Below, in pieces: positions 1 to 5,857 of a stretch of DNA of 10,324 bases. The stretch comes from Bacteroidota bacterium (GTDB taxonomy: Bacteria > Bacteroidota > Bacteroidia > Chitinophagales > Chitinophagaceae), in the NCBI GenBank assembly GCA_029778965.1, contig JAKPBL010000545.1, positions 1 to 10,324 on the forward strand, in the 5' to 3' direction. How positions within the stretch are numbered: position 1 is the stretch's first letter; every line of letters begins with the position of its first letter. The notes below the pieces were generated by a model. That model saw only the letters and a program-made list of their open reading frames with translations. It searched no databases and had not been told where the DNA came from. A program made the translations under genes and the position numbers.

Positions 1-30
1 GACAAAAAGCAGAATCTCGCTATAATCCAT
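1..30 (-). CDS. Start of an unidentified gene, truncated by the window edge
   Basis: An ATG at 28-30 (minus) opens a frame that reads MDYSEILLFV and leaves the window without a stop. It overlaps the last 11 bases of the 91-residue membrane-protein gene, the close packing expected of a further gene in the oxidase operon. A GGAAG stretch lies just before the start. Ten residues are too few to name a family. The alternative is chance readthrough of an open frame. Confidence 0.4.
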   Translation of the reverse strand, partial: MDYSEILLFV

Positions 31-295
31 CTTCCGGTATATTTAAGATCAAACGCTTTATATGGGTACCCGACTGCTCACCGGGTCGAAGCAGGAATTT
101 CACCGAATACCAGGTGGTGAAAGCCACCACAACAGCAATGGCCGCGACGATCACATAATCCCAGTCGCTTTGCGGACCCGCGCCATGCGTGATGCCCCGG
201 AAAATTTTCGGCTGCTGCTTTTCGCAAAGCGGGCAGGCCATGGTTCTTAGACCGTAGCCCAATAACGCCGCCAGTAAAAAAAACGCCCGTTTCAT
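20..295 (-). CDS. Small membrane protein with CPLC motif, oxidase-associated
   Basis: This 91-residue protein has a hydrophobic N-terminal segment (about residues 4-20, signal peptide or membrane anchor), a Cys-Pro-Leu-Cys motif at residues 21-24 followed by EKQQPK, a Gly/His-rich stretch (GITHGAGPQSDWDY), a second membrane helix at about 47-67, and a basic then acidic tail. It begins 2 bases after the stop of the CcoO-like gene, so it is almost certainly cotranscribed with it. I recall similar short proteins beside cbb3-like oxidases in other Bacteroidota but know no assigned function. The CxxC pair next to a membrane helix would suit metal binding, for example copper handling during CuB-site assembly, or a small accessory subunit; both are inference. 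The cysteine at the end of the hydrophobic stretch is not in a good lipobox (TMAC). Confidence 0.85.
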   Translation of the reverse strand: MKRAFFLLAALLGYGLRTMACPLCEKQQPKIFRGITHGAGPQSDWDYVIVAAIAVVVAFTTWYSVKFLLRPGEQSGTHIKRLILNIPEDGL

Positions 296-297
296 GT

Positions 298-1314
298 TTA
301 CTGTTCTTTAGGTTGTAATTGAATAAGCTCCACTATCTTCTTCACATCGTCAGCCGATACCGGCTTTGCACTGTTTCCCCAACTGCTGCGCTCATGGTTA
401 ATGATGGCAGCGATCTCGTCGGGGTGCAGATCGGCGTTGGTACCTACGGCGGGCATGGGGCCAAAACCTTCGCTTACCCGACCGGAATAACCATTCAGGA
501 TGATCTCTACAAAAACGTCAATGCTGTCGGCCAATACGATCTTGCTGCCTTTTAAGGGCGGGAAAGCACCGGCCAATCCTTCGCCATTCGGCTGGTGGCA
601 GCTCTGGCAATGCATCGCGTACAATTCGCCTCCATCTGCCGCGGCGGTACCACCTGCCGCGCCGGTGCTATCCATTTGCTTGCGGCGATACAGGAAATCG
701 GGGGACGGCATGCCGTCGGGCAGCTTCACCTGTTTGAGCGACTGCAGGTAGGCGACCAGTTGCAGCGCTTCTTTTTTTGCCACTACCTTGCCCGTTGCGT
801 CCTGTAAAAATTCCGCGGGCACATTTACCAGCACATCACCCTTAGCCGGTTCTTTTTTTATTTCGAACAACCAGGGGTAAGCGGGCATGATGCTTTCTTT
901 TACCAGTATTCTCGGATTGAAAAAATGCGTCAGGTTCCAGGCCTGGTTCCCCTGTCGGTTGCCTACATCGGTCAAATCGGGGCCGGTACGTTCGGTGCCC
1001 ATCAGGGTAGCTGTGTTGCGCCAGAGATCGGTGCGGGTGATACCTGCATAATCGGCTGCGATGCCCGGGCGTTGTCCCCACATTTTGTCCATATCCACAT
1101 TGCGCACCTGCTGCGTATGACAGGCGACACATCCGTTGGCGATGAATACGCTTTTGCCCGCGATGGCCTCTGCGCTTAAAGGCACGGCACCCGGCAGGGG
1201 CCTGTTTATTCTTTCGTTATTCATGGCCGGAACGATGGCCACCAGCACGGTAAGCCCGACAAAGAGCAGTAATGCTGCTGAAAAAAGCACCTTATGATTA
1301 TCAAACCATTTCAT
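298..1314 (-). CDS. ccoO: cbb3-type oxidase subunit II (CcoO) fused to a second cytochrome c domain
   Basis: This 338-residue protein is a membrane-anchored dihaem cytochrome c that should pass electrons to the CcoN haem-copper centre. One N-terminal helix (about 9-30) is followed by a CcoO domain: haem motif CVACH at 62-66, then TQQVR, the stretch GTERTGPDLTDVGNR, and the probable axial Met143 in SIMPAYPWLF, all CcoO hallmarks. After a Gly/Ala-rich linker (about 217-229) comes a second class I cytochrome domain with CQSCH at 236-240 and probable axial Met287 in FGPMPAV. Ordinary CcoO carries one haem and ends near residue 200; the additional haem is normally supplied by a separate CcoP, and none is seen here. 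The start overlaps the ccoN stop (ATGA), indicating translational coupling. The fusion is seen directly; that it replaces CcoP is inference. Confidence 0.93.
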   Translation of the reverse strand: MKWFDNHKVLFSAALLLFVGLTVLVAIVPAMNNERINRPLPGAVPLSAEAIAGKSVFIANGCVACHTQQVRNVDMDKMWGQRPGIAADYAGITRTDLWRNTATLMGTERTGPDLTDVGNRQGNQAWNLTHFFNPRILVKESIMPAYPWLFEIKKEPAKGDVLVNVPAEFLQDATGKVVAKKEALQLVAYLQSLKQVKLPDGMPSPDFLYRRKQMDSTGAAGGTAAADGGELYAMHCQSCHQPNGEGLAGAFPPLKGSKIVLADSIDVFVEIILNGYSGRVSEGFGPMPAVGTNADLHPDEIAAIINHERSSWGNSAKPVSADDVKKIVELIQLQPKEQ

Positions 1315-3335
1315 TGATTACTCGTTTTTTCACCTGTGCCAAGTCTTTCCTGCAGCACCTGTATCAGCTTCTCATTTACATCTGTCACATTTCGGGCCGG
1401 CATCATCTTATAGAGGTTGTAGGCGAAGAATAAATGCGAGGTCCACATCAGCGAGCCGCCGATCGCCCGCCATAGCCAGTGCGGCTTCATCATCACCACG
1501 CTGTCGATAAATGGTTTCCCTTCCATCCACAACAGGCCGCGGAGCGTACTGCCGTACATCAACGGTACCGTGTAAAAAAGCAGCCCGATCAGCGCCAGCC
1601 AGAAATGGGCGCCCACCGTCACCTGCGGCGCTTCCTGCTGGGTAAACCGGGGCACGATGGTGTAGATGCAGGCCCACAGGAAAAAACTGATGATGCCGTA
1701 CATGGTGAGGTGCGAATGCGCCACGGTAAAATCGGTGAAATGCCAGATCAGGTTGGTACTGCGGAAGGCCTCAGCAGTACCCTGCAGGGAGCCGGTGAAA
1801 TAAAATATTGTGCCGACCAGGAAGAAGGGCAATGTATAGCTGTCGTTCAACTTGTACCAGCCGTTCTTAAATGTCATCAGGAAATTGGTAGTGCCTGCAA
1901 TAACCGGTATGACCATGCCGGCGCTGCCGAAGATAGCCACGGTTTGCAGCCACCAGGGGATGGAACTGAATACGAAGTGGTGTGTACCGATCAGTGTATA
2001 AAAAAGTATCTGCGTCCAGAAGGCCAGAATACCCAGGCTATACGAATAGATCGGCTTGCCGAGTTGCTGCGGCAGGTAATAATATACCAGGCCCAGCGTG
2101 AAAAGCATAAACCACATACCCACACCCTGGTGCATATAATATCCTTGTATGATCGTTTCCCCCAGCCCGTTTTGCCAGCCCGGCCAGTACGCGGTGATGG
2201 CGATCACCAGGCAAAACATAAGCGCGGATACGATATACCAGTTGGCGATATATATCTCTTTTGTTTTCCGGCGGGCGATGGTTCGCAGGAAATTATACAG
2301 GGTAAGCGCCAGGGCTGCGGCAAAGGGCAGCATTACGGGCCATATATACTCACGGTATTCGCCGCCGCCGTTGTTGATGCCTGCCATCAGCGTAATGCTG
2401 CCGGTAACCACGGTGGCGTTGATCAGTATCAATGAATACCAACCCAGTTTAAAACTGAATATCTTTCCGTTTCCCACCCTTGGCACCAAATAATAGCCCA
2501 GGCCGATCATGCCCAGCGACGCCCAGCCCCAGAATACGGCGTTGGTGTGTACGGGTCGCAGGCGGCCAAAGCTTAACCAGCTCAAATGGTCTGCATCGGG
2601 CGCTACAAATTTGACGCCCAGGTATTCGCCGATGGTAGTGCCTGCCAGCAGCCAGAAGGTGGCGGTTATCAGGTACCAGAGTACCAGCCGGCTCATACGC
2701 GGATCAACCGCAGTGCGCTGTGCGGCTTTTCTTTTCAACGCTACAAAGGGCAAACCGGCTTCTTCGTTTACGCGTAACAGTCCGCGGCTGTCGTCGGCTT
2801 CGGCAGCGCCCGACAATTCGTTGTGGGTGAGCGAATATCCCGCCGCCTGTTGCTGGTGCTGCAATACCTCCCTGATCTTTTCCACCGGCTGCTGTTGCAG
2901 GTAAGCGGCCAGGGCTTGCGCTTTGCGGTTATTACCGGTTGTACGGTAGCGGTGGATCTCTTTTTTCACCCGGCCGATCAGCAAGGCGACGGCCGCCAGT
3001 ACCGGTATCAGCAACAACGCGATGGTGATGAGAATACCGGTTTGCGAGAACAGTGGCTGGCGGGCACCATCCTGGGCAACAGAGAAAAGCGGTAACACCA
3101 TACAGAAAGCCGCTACCAGCAGGCCGTTTCTCTTCGACAGGAGTTGTATCACCTGCTTTACCTGGCGATGATCCATCAGGCTGATCTGTTTGGTGAAAAA
3201 GGACTCGTCGCCCGGCTTCTTTGACTGGATGATGGCATCCCTGAGTTGCCGCGAGGCTTTATACAGGTAGAGTGCAGCCATCATGACCAGCAATGCAATG
3301 GCGCAGGGTAACAGAAAGGTGACAGCAGGTTCCAT
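1311..3335 (-). CDS. ccoN: cbb3-like (C-family) haem-copper oxidase subunit I with N-terminal extension
   Basis: This is the catalytic subunit reducing O2 to water in the inner membrane. Residues from about 216 on form the multi-helix core. By comparison with known CcoN, the low-spin haem b ligands are His263 (GRLRPVHTNAVFWGW) and His542. Haem b3 is held by His540 (TVAHSHLTMYG) and CuB by His402, His452 and His453. Tyr446 sits seven residues before the HH pair, as does the active-site tyrosine of cbb3 oxidases, which favours an oxidase over a NO reductase. The protein has 674 residues against about 475 for classical CcoN. The excess is an N-terminal part with helices at about 5-25, 70-87 and 99-121 and a Gln-rich linker. 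Gln518 occupies the place of the Glu in the FEGP motif of proteobacterial CcoN. The start is 52 bases after the Rrf2 gene, so cotranscription is likely. Confidence 0.93.
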   Translation of the reverse strand: MEPAVTFLLPCAIALLVMMAALYLYKASRQLRDAIIQSKKPGDESFFTKQISLMDHRQVKQVIQLLSKRNGLLVAAFCMVLPLFSVAQDGARQPLFSQTGILITIALLLIPVLAAVALLIGRVKKEIHRYRTTGNNRKAQALAAYLQQQPVEKIREVLQHQQQAAGYSLTHNELSGAAEADDSRGLLRVNEEAGLPFVALKRKAAQRTAVDPRMSRLVLWYLITATFWLLAGTTIGEYLGVKFVAPDADHLSWLSFGRLRPVHTNAVFWGWASLGMIGLGYYLVPRVGNGKIFSFKLGWYSLILINATVVTGSITLMAGINNGGGEYREYIWPVMLPFAAALALTLYNFLRTIARRKTKEIYIANWYIVSALMFCLVIAITAYWPGWQNGLGETIIQGYYMHQGVGMWFMLFTLGLVYYYLPQQLGKPIYSYSLGILAFWTQILFYTLIGTHHFVFSSIPWWLQTVAIFGSAGMVIPVIAGTTNFLMTFKNGWYKLNDSYTLPFFLVGTIFYFTGSLQGTAEAFRSTNLIWHFTDFTVAHSHLTMYGIISFFLWACIYTIVPRFTQQEAPQVTVGAHFWLALIGLLFYTVPLMYGSTLRGLLWMEGKPFIDSVVMMKPHWLWRAIGGSLMWTSHLFFAYNLYKMMPARNVTDVNEKLIQVLQERLGTGEKTSNQ

Positions 3336-3387
3336 ATTCTATATAATATATTAATACCTTTTTATCTTATTTACAGGTAAAAAAATA

Positions 3388-3822
3388 TCAATTTCGTTTC
3401 AGCATAATCACATCATCGGGTCGCAATGCCTTGAACTGTTCCAGGGTGGCTGATTTATAAATCTTATACAGGGCGGTCCGGGCCTGTTTGTATTCCGCGT
3501 GAATGGGGCAGGGTTTTTTCTCCGAGCAATAGTCGAGCCCCACACCGCAACCTTTGAACATCTTGTCGCCGTCGATGGCTATTACAATATCGGCCAGCGA
3601 CCGTTTTGCGTCTTTTTCATCGATATAGAAACCGCCATACCGTCCTTTGGATGATTGCAGGAATCCCTGTTTACTTAGTCCCTGCAATATCTTACCGACA
3701 AATAACTCCGGCGAACTGATCTTCTCGGAAATTTCCCTGATGCTCACCATCTGCCCGTCTTTGGAATGCTGTGCAATATAGATCATGGCGCGGAGCGCAT
3801 ATTCGCAGGTTTTCGATAACAT
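3388..3822 (-). CDS. Rrf2-family transcriptional regulator with cysteine cluster
   Basis: This 144-residue protein has a winged helix-turn-helix at the N-terminus (MLSKTCEYALRAMIYIA, recognition region to about 50, wing SKGRYGGF at 58-65), typical of the Rrf2 family. Three cysteines at 92, 99 and 105 (C-x6-C-x5-C) lie where IscR and NsrR bind an iron-sulfur cluster, so it probably senses O2, NO or iron-sulfur status. It is the first gene of the oxidase operon, 52 bases ahead of ccoN, so oxidase control is its likely job. An inverted repeat overlapping its own promoter is a candidate operator. The first Cys spacing is one residue longer than the C-x5-C of IscR. It could be an NsrR-like NO sensor or an IscR-like cluster sensor; the sequence does not decide between them. 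Confidence 0.93.
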   Translation of the reverse strand: MLSKTCEYALRAMIYIAQHSKDGQMVSIREISEKISSPELFVGKILQGLSKQGFLQSSKGRYGGFYIDEKDAKRSLADIVIAIDGDKMFKGCGVGLDYCSEKKPCPIHAEYKQARTALYKIYKSATLEQFKALRPDDVIMLKRN

Positions 3823-3838
3823 GAAGCGGTTTTCAGGG

Positions 3839-3868
3839 CAAAGGTAGTTGAATTTTTAATTCAGACAA
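3839..3868 (-). promoter_or_regulatory. Bacteroidota-type promoter of the Rrf2-oxidase operon
   Basis: On the minus strand a -33 TTG (plus positions 3866-3868) is followed after exactly 19 bases by TACCTTTG (3839-3846), a full match to the TAnnTTTG -7 consensus of Bacteroidota housekeeping promoters. Transcription would start only about ten bases before the ATG at 3822, giving a very short leader. No other convincing promoter was seen between here and ccoN. Confidence 0.7.
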
Positions 3869-3884
3869 GTTTATCTGAATTAAA
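3855..3884. promoter_or_regulatory. Inverted repeat over the -33 element, candidate Rrf2 operator
   Basis: TTTAATTCAGA (3855-3865) and TCTGAATTAAA (3874-3884) are perfect 11-base inverted arms separated by 8 bases. The -33 TTG of the operon promoter lies inside the spacer, so a dimer bound here would block RNA polymerase. Size and AT-rich symmetry resemble operators of dimeric Rrf2 regulators such as NsrR. That the adjacent Rrf2 protein binds it is inference. Confidence 0.6.
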
Positions 3885-3914
3885 TTTTCCCTGCCATGCG
3901 CAGCTTCCTTTAGG

Positions 3915-4541
3915 CTAGTATTTTGTAATAGGCACCAATATTCCCAGCCTGGTTGAAGTAAGCACATATGCCCCAATGTAACCACCGCCATTGTCGCTCC
4001 TTATGGGTTTGAGGGAAAAATCCAGATTACCTTTTAATTCAATGATAACTGGTTCTATGCGCCACTGCATACCCGTATTAAAATTGAAGCCGTAAATAAG
4101 ATAATTATCTTTTACAGTGGAGACTTCATTGCCTGAAGTTTCATATTTGTCTTTCCTGTTTACAAAGCCAAGCGCTCCGCCGCCACCAGCAAACCAGTTG
4201 AACCTGGTGTCAGAAAAATCACCCACCAGGGCTCTTTTAAAACCCAATTGGAGGTATTTGTAATTATAGGTATTGGTAATCGTTTTATTTCCGATCACAA
4301 TGCCATCCTCATATATCGGTTCCGATAACGCGTTTATCGATTTTTTATACCATGAAAAATTGAGATAAACTTCAGAATCGTCTTCGTTTGTATATTCCAG
4401 CATCAAAGTAGGGCCCCAACCCCTGAATTTAATGGCTGATCCCGGGTTGTTGAATGTGCCATAAGCAGCACCGACACTCAACTGTGCATAGGAGTATTTT
4501 AAACCAAGAGAAAGGAGTAATATAAAGAAATGCTTCATCAT
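3915..4541 (-). CDS. Small outer-membrane beta-barrel protein, unknown function
   Basis: This 208-residue protein begins with a signal peptide (MMKHFFILLLSLGLKYSYA, cleavage probable before QLSVG). The rest alternates polar and hydrophobic residues in short strands separated by Gly/Asn/Asp-rich turns (GWGPTLMLEYTNEDDSEVYLNF; FNWFAGGGGALGF; TRLGILVPITKY), and the protein ends in an aromatic residue, as outer-membrane barrels do. It looks like a short barrel of the kind widespread in Bacteroidota, but I cannot assign a family or substrate. It is transcribed toward the Rrf2 gene and divergently from the lipoprotein gene at 4821. Base composition is AT-richer than in the oxidase and mnmE genes. 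The first of two adjacent ATGs is used as start; the second is equally possible. Confidence 0.75.
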   Translation of the reverse strand: MMKHFFILLLSLGLKYSYAQLSVGAAYGTFNNPGSAIKFRGWGPTLMLEYTNEDDSEVYLNFSWYKKSINALSEPIYEDGIVIGNKTITNTYNYKYLQLGFKRALVGDFSDTRFNWFAGGGGALGFVNRKDKYETSGNEVSTVKDNYLIYGFNFNTGMQWRIEPVIIELKGNLDFSLKPIRSDNGGGYIGAYVLTSTRLGILVPITKY

Positions 4542-4567
4542 GTTTGAGGTTAATAGTGCGGTATATT

Positions 4568-4654
4568 TTACTGAACGAGGATATCCTCCATATTATTATC
4601 GCCCGTAATAACAATGTACCCGTTAAAATTCTTGTACCGGGTCAGATCGATCCA
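4568..4654 (-). pseudogene. Possible C-terminal gene fragment
   Basis: In the 279-base gap between the barrel and lipoprotein genes, the minus strand reads a protein-like tail that starts right after an in-frame stop: WIDLTRYKNF, then NGYIVITGDNNMEDILVQ and a stop at 4568-4570. It has no start codon in that frame apart from a Met near the end. Its composition looks more protein-like than the surrounding AT-rich sequence, so it could be the end of a decayed gene. It also contains a 12-base palindrome (GAGGATATCCTC, 4577-4588). Chance is a real alternative. Nothing else is recognisable in the gap; the clearest promoter-like word for the plus-strand gene is TACGTTTA at 4778-4785, one base off the -7 consensus and without a matching TTG. 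Confidence 0.2.
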
Positions 4655-4820
4655 TTAAATAGTATACGCTGGTAATAAATGAATAAAAGTAATTGCTGAG
4701 GCAGGAACCCTGTAAGTAAAAGGATTTGAGATAACAGTGAAAGATTATCTGTATGTATAAAATAGCACAATCGAAAATACGTTTATAAGTTATAGCTATT
4801 TTATATTATAAAAATAAAAC

Positions 4821-5567
4821 ATGTGTAGATTCTCATATGCAGTTTTTGAGCGGCTATTTTTTTGTATGGTCCTTATGGCATTGTTTATTTCACTGTTCAG
4901 TAGTTGCTCTAAAAATGATGTTGAGTGCAATTTCTCTCCTGTAATTATTGTTGCTAAATCTGTATTGGCTGGCGGAGATATTGAGCTTAAAATGGAGAAC
5001 GTCGAATTCGCCGAATTTTATCATTGGGAGGGACCTAACAATTTCGTTTCAGAAGAGCAGCGTCCAATTCTCACGAATGTGCAACCTTATAATTCCGGAA
5101 GATATACATTGCGGGTAGGTGTAACCAGTGGATGCATTGTTGAAGCCATTTCCGATTCAGTTATCGTCACTGTTCCTGAAGCACCTTGTAGTCCCGGAAC
5201 CAACCAGGGCCTAATTACCGGAGCCGGTGCTGGATTAATGAGCTTTTATAGTGTAATCTGCGGACCTCAAGGTGGTTCGTATTTTATCACTGCAAATAGT
5301 TCAGCGGGCGATCTTGAACTGGAGTTTGTAGGAATTGATAAACCAGTGGATGGATTATACTCCATTCAGCCGCTTGGCGGAAACTGGCATAAAGGAGATG
5401 TTCGCGTACGGCTTGTAGCGAGTAGTTCAAATTGGCCGTCTTATGATGGCAAAGTATATATAAAAAACAACAACAATAAAATCTCTGCGACATTCTGTAA
5501 TATCCCTGTAAGATCTCAAACGTATAATTTTTCTACAACAGCAAGCGGCAATGTAACGGAAAAATAA
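4821..5567 (+). CDS. Lipoprotein with Ig-like region, unknown function
   Basis: This 248-residue protein has a lipoprotein signal: basic residues early (Arg3, Arg11), a hydrophobic stretch at about 12-26 and lipobox-like LFSSC with Cys29, followed by SKND. The mature part starts with a region (about 38-118) resembling Bacteroidota Ig-like or PKD-like domains: NVQPYNSGRYTLRVG and a Cys at 105 match the pattern of the last strands. A Ser/Gly/Asn-rich beta-type region (about 123-248) follows. It is probably exported and lipid-anchored, perhaps on the cell surface. I do not recognise the C-terminal region. A start at Met16 would remove the basic residues, so the first Met is preferred. Its divergent neighbour is an outer-membrane barrel, so a surface pair is conceivable but unproven. 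Confidence 0.78.
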   Translation: MCRFSYAVFERLFFCMVLMALFISLFSSCSKNDVECNFSPVIIVAKSVLAGGDIELKMENVEFAEFYHWEGPNNFVSEEQRPILTNVQPYNSGRYTLRVGVTSGCIVEAISDSVIVTVPEAPCSPGTNQGLITGAGAGLMSFYSVICGPQGGSYFITANSSAGDLELEFVGIDKPVDGLYSIQPLGGNWHKGDVRVRLVASSSNWPSYDGKVYIKNNNNKISATFCNIPVRSQTYNFSTTASGNVTEK

Positions 5568-5621
5568 ATGGCATAGGGTTGCTAATCAGGAACGGGCAAA
5601 TAGGGATGCATCCACGGTTGG

Positions 5622-5657
5622 GTGGCTGGTTATTTTGGCGGGTATCGAACCAGCTAC
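5622..5657. repeat. 10-bp inverted repeat after the lipoprotein gene
   Basis: GTGGCTGGTT (5622-5631) and AACCAGCTAC (5648-5657) pair over ten positions with a single G-U wobble around a 16-base loop. There is no T-run on either side, so it is not a standard rho-independent terminator. It could still end or stabilise the lipoprotein transcript 55 bases after its stop. The AGCTGGTTCGATACC word on the minus strand recalls a tRNA T-arm, but no tRNA is present. Confidence 0.4.
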
Positions 5658-5843
5658 ATCAAAGCCGGGCCTGCTAAAGGTCACTTTCTTCCGCGTGCTC
5701 TTAACGCGACATTATGGGGTGCTTATATGCGGCAATACCAGTTTCGATTACGGGATTTTGTCACCAGTAAAAATCGGTCGGTTGGCTTCAATGCGCTAAA
5801 AGGGTTATGCGCTGATGGGTTCCACGGCTACAAGAAATCCTAA
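5622..5843 (+). CDS. Doubtful small ORF of 73 codons
   Basis: A GTG-started frame fills most of the 290 bases between the lipoprotein gene and the mnmE stop, ending 14 bases before the convergent mnmE end. The product is basic and aromatic-rich (for example YMRQYQFRLRDFV, residues 35-47), with no signal peptide, membrane helix or motif I know. The frame is open back to a stop at 5601 but has no ATG and no ribosome binding site. It may be a remnant of a longer gene or a chance frame. Apart from the inverted repeat at 5622-5657 I see nothing else in this gap, and no clear terminator for either flanking gene. Confidence 0.2.
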   Translation: MAGYFGGYRTSYIKAGPAKGHFLPRALNATLWGAYMRQYQFRLRDFVTSKNRSVGFNALKGLCADGFHGYKKS

Positions 5844-5857
5844 TTTGCTTAGCCCAC

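Noticed and set aside
1479..2435. Long plus-strand open frame (318 codons) opposite ccoN
   Set aside because: It lies wholly antisense to a well-supported gene, has a His/Gln-rich composition typical of antisense reading, and shows no domain.
1311..3335. CcoN as a nitric oxide reductase
   Set aside because: The Tyr446-x6-HH arrangement of cbb3 oxidases is intact, and the position four residues after His402 is Gly rather than the Glu of NorB. An oxidase is the better reading, although Rrf2 regulation by NO remains possible.
4429..4614. 61-codon minus-strand frame overlapping the start of the barrel gene
   Set aside because: It runs out of frame into a gene with a clear signal peptide and shows no motif of its own.
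3390..5054. 14-base word CAATTTCGTTTCAG near 3390 and again near 5040
   Set aside because: It is a single short AT-rich match between a gene end and the interior of a gene; chance is sufficient and no flanking similarity was seen.
5641..5657. tRNA-like word (minus AGCTGGTTCGATACC)
   Set aside because: The T-stem does not pair properly, and no acceptor, D or anticodon arms are found around it.
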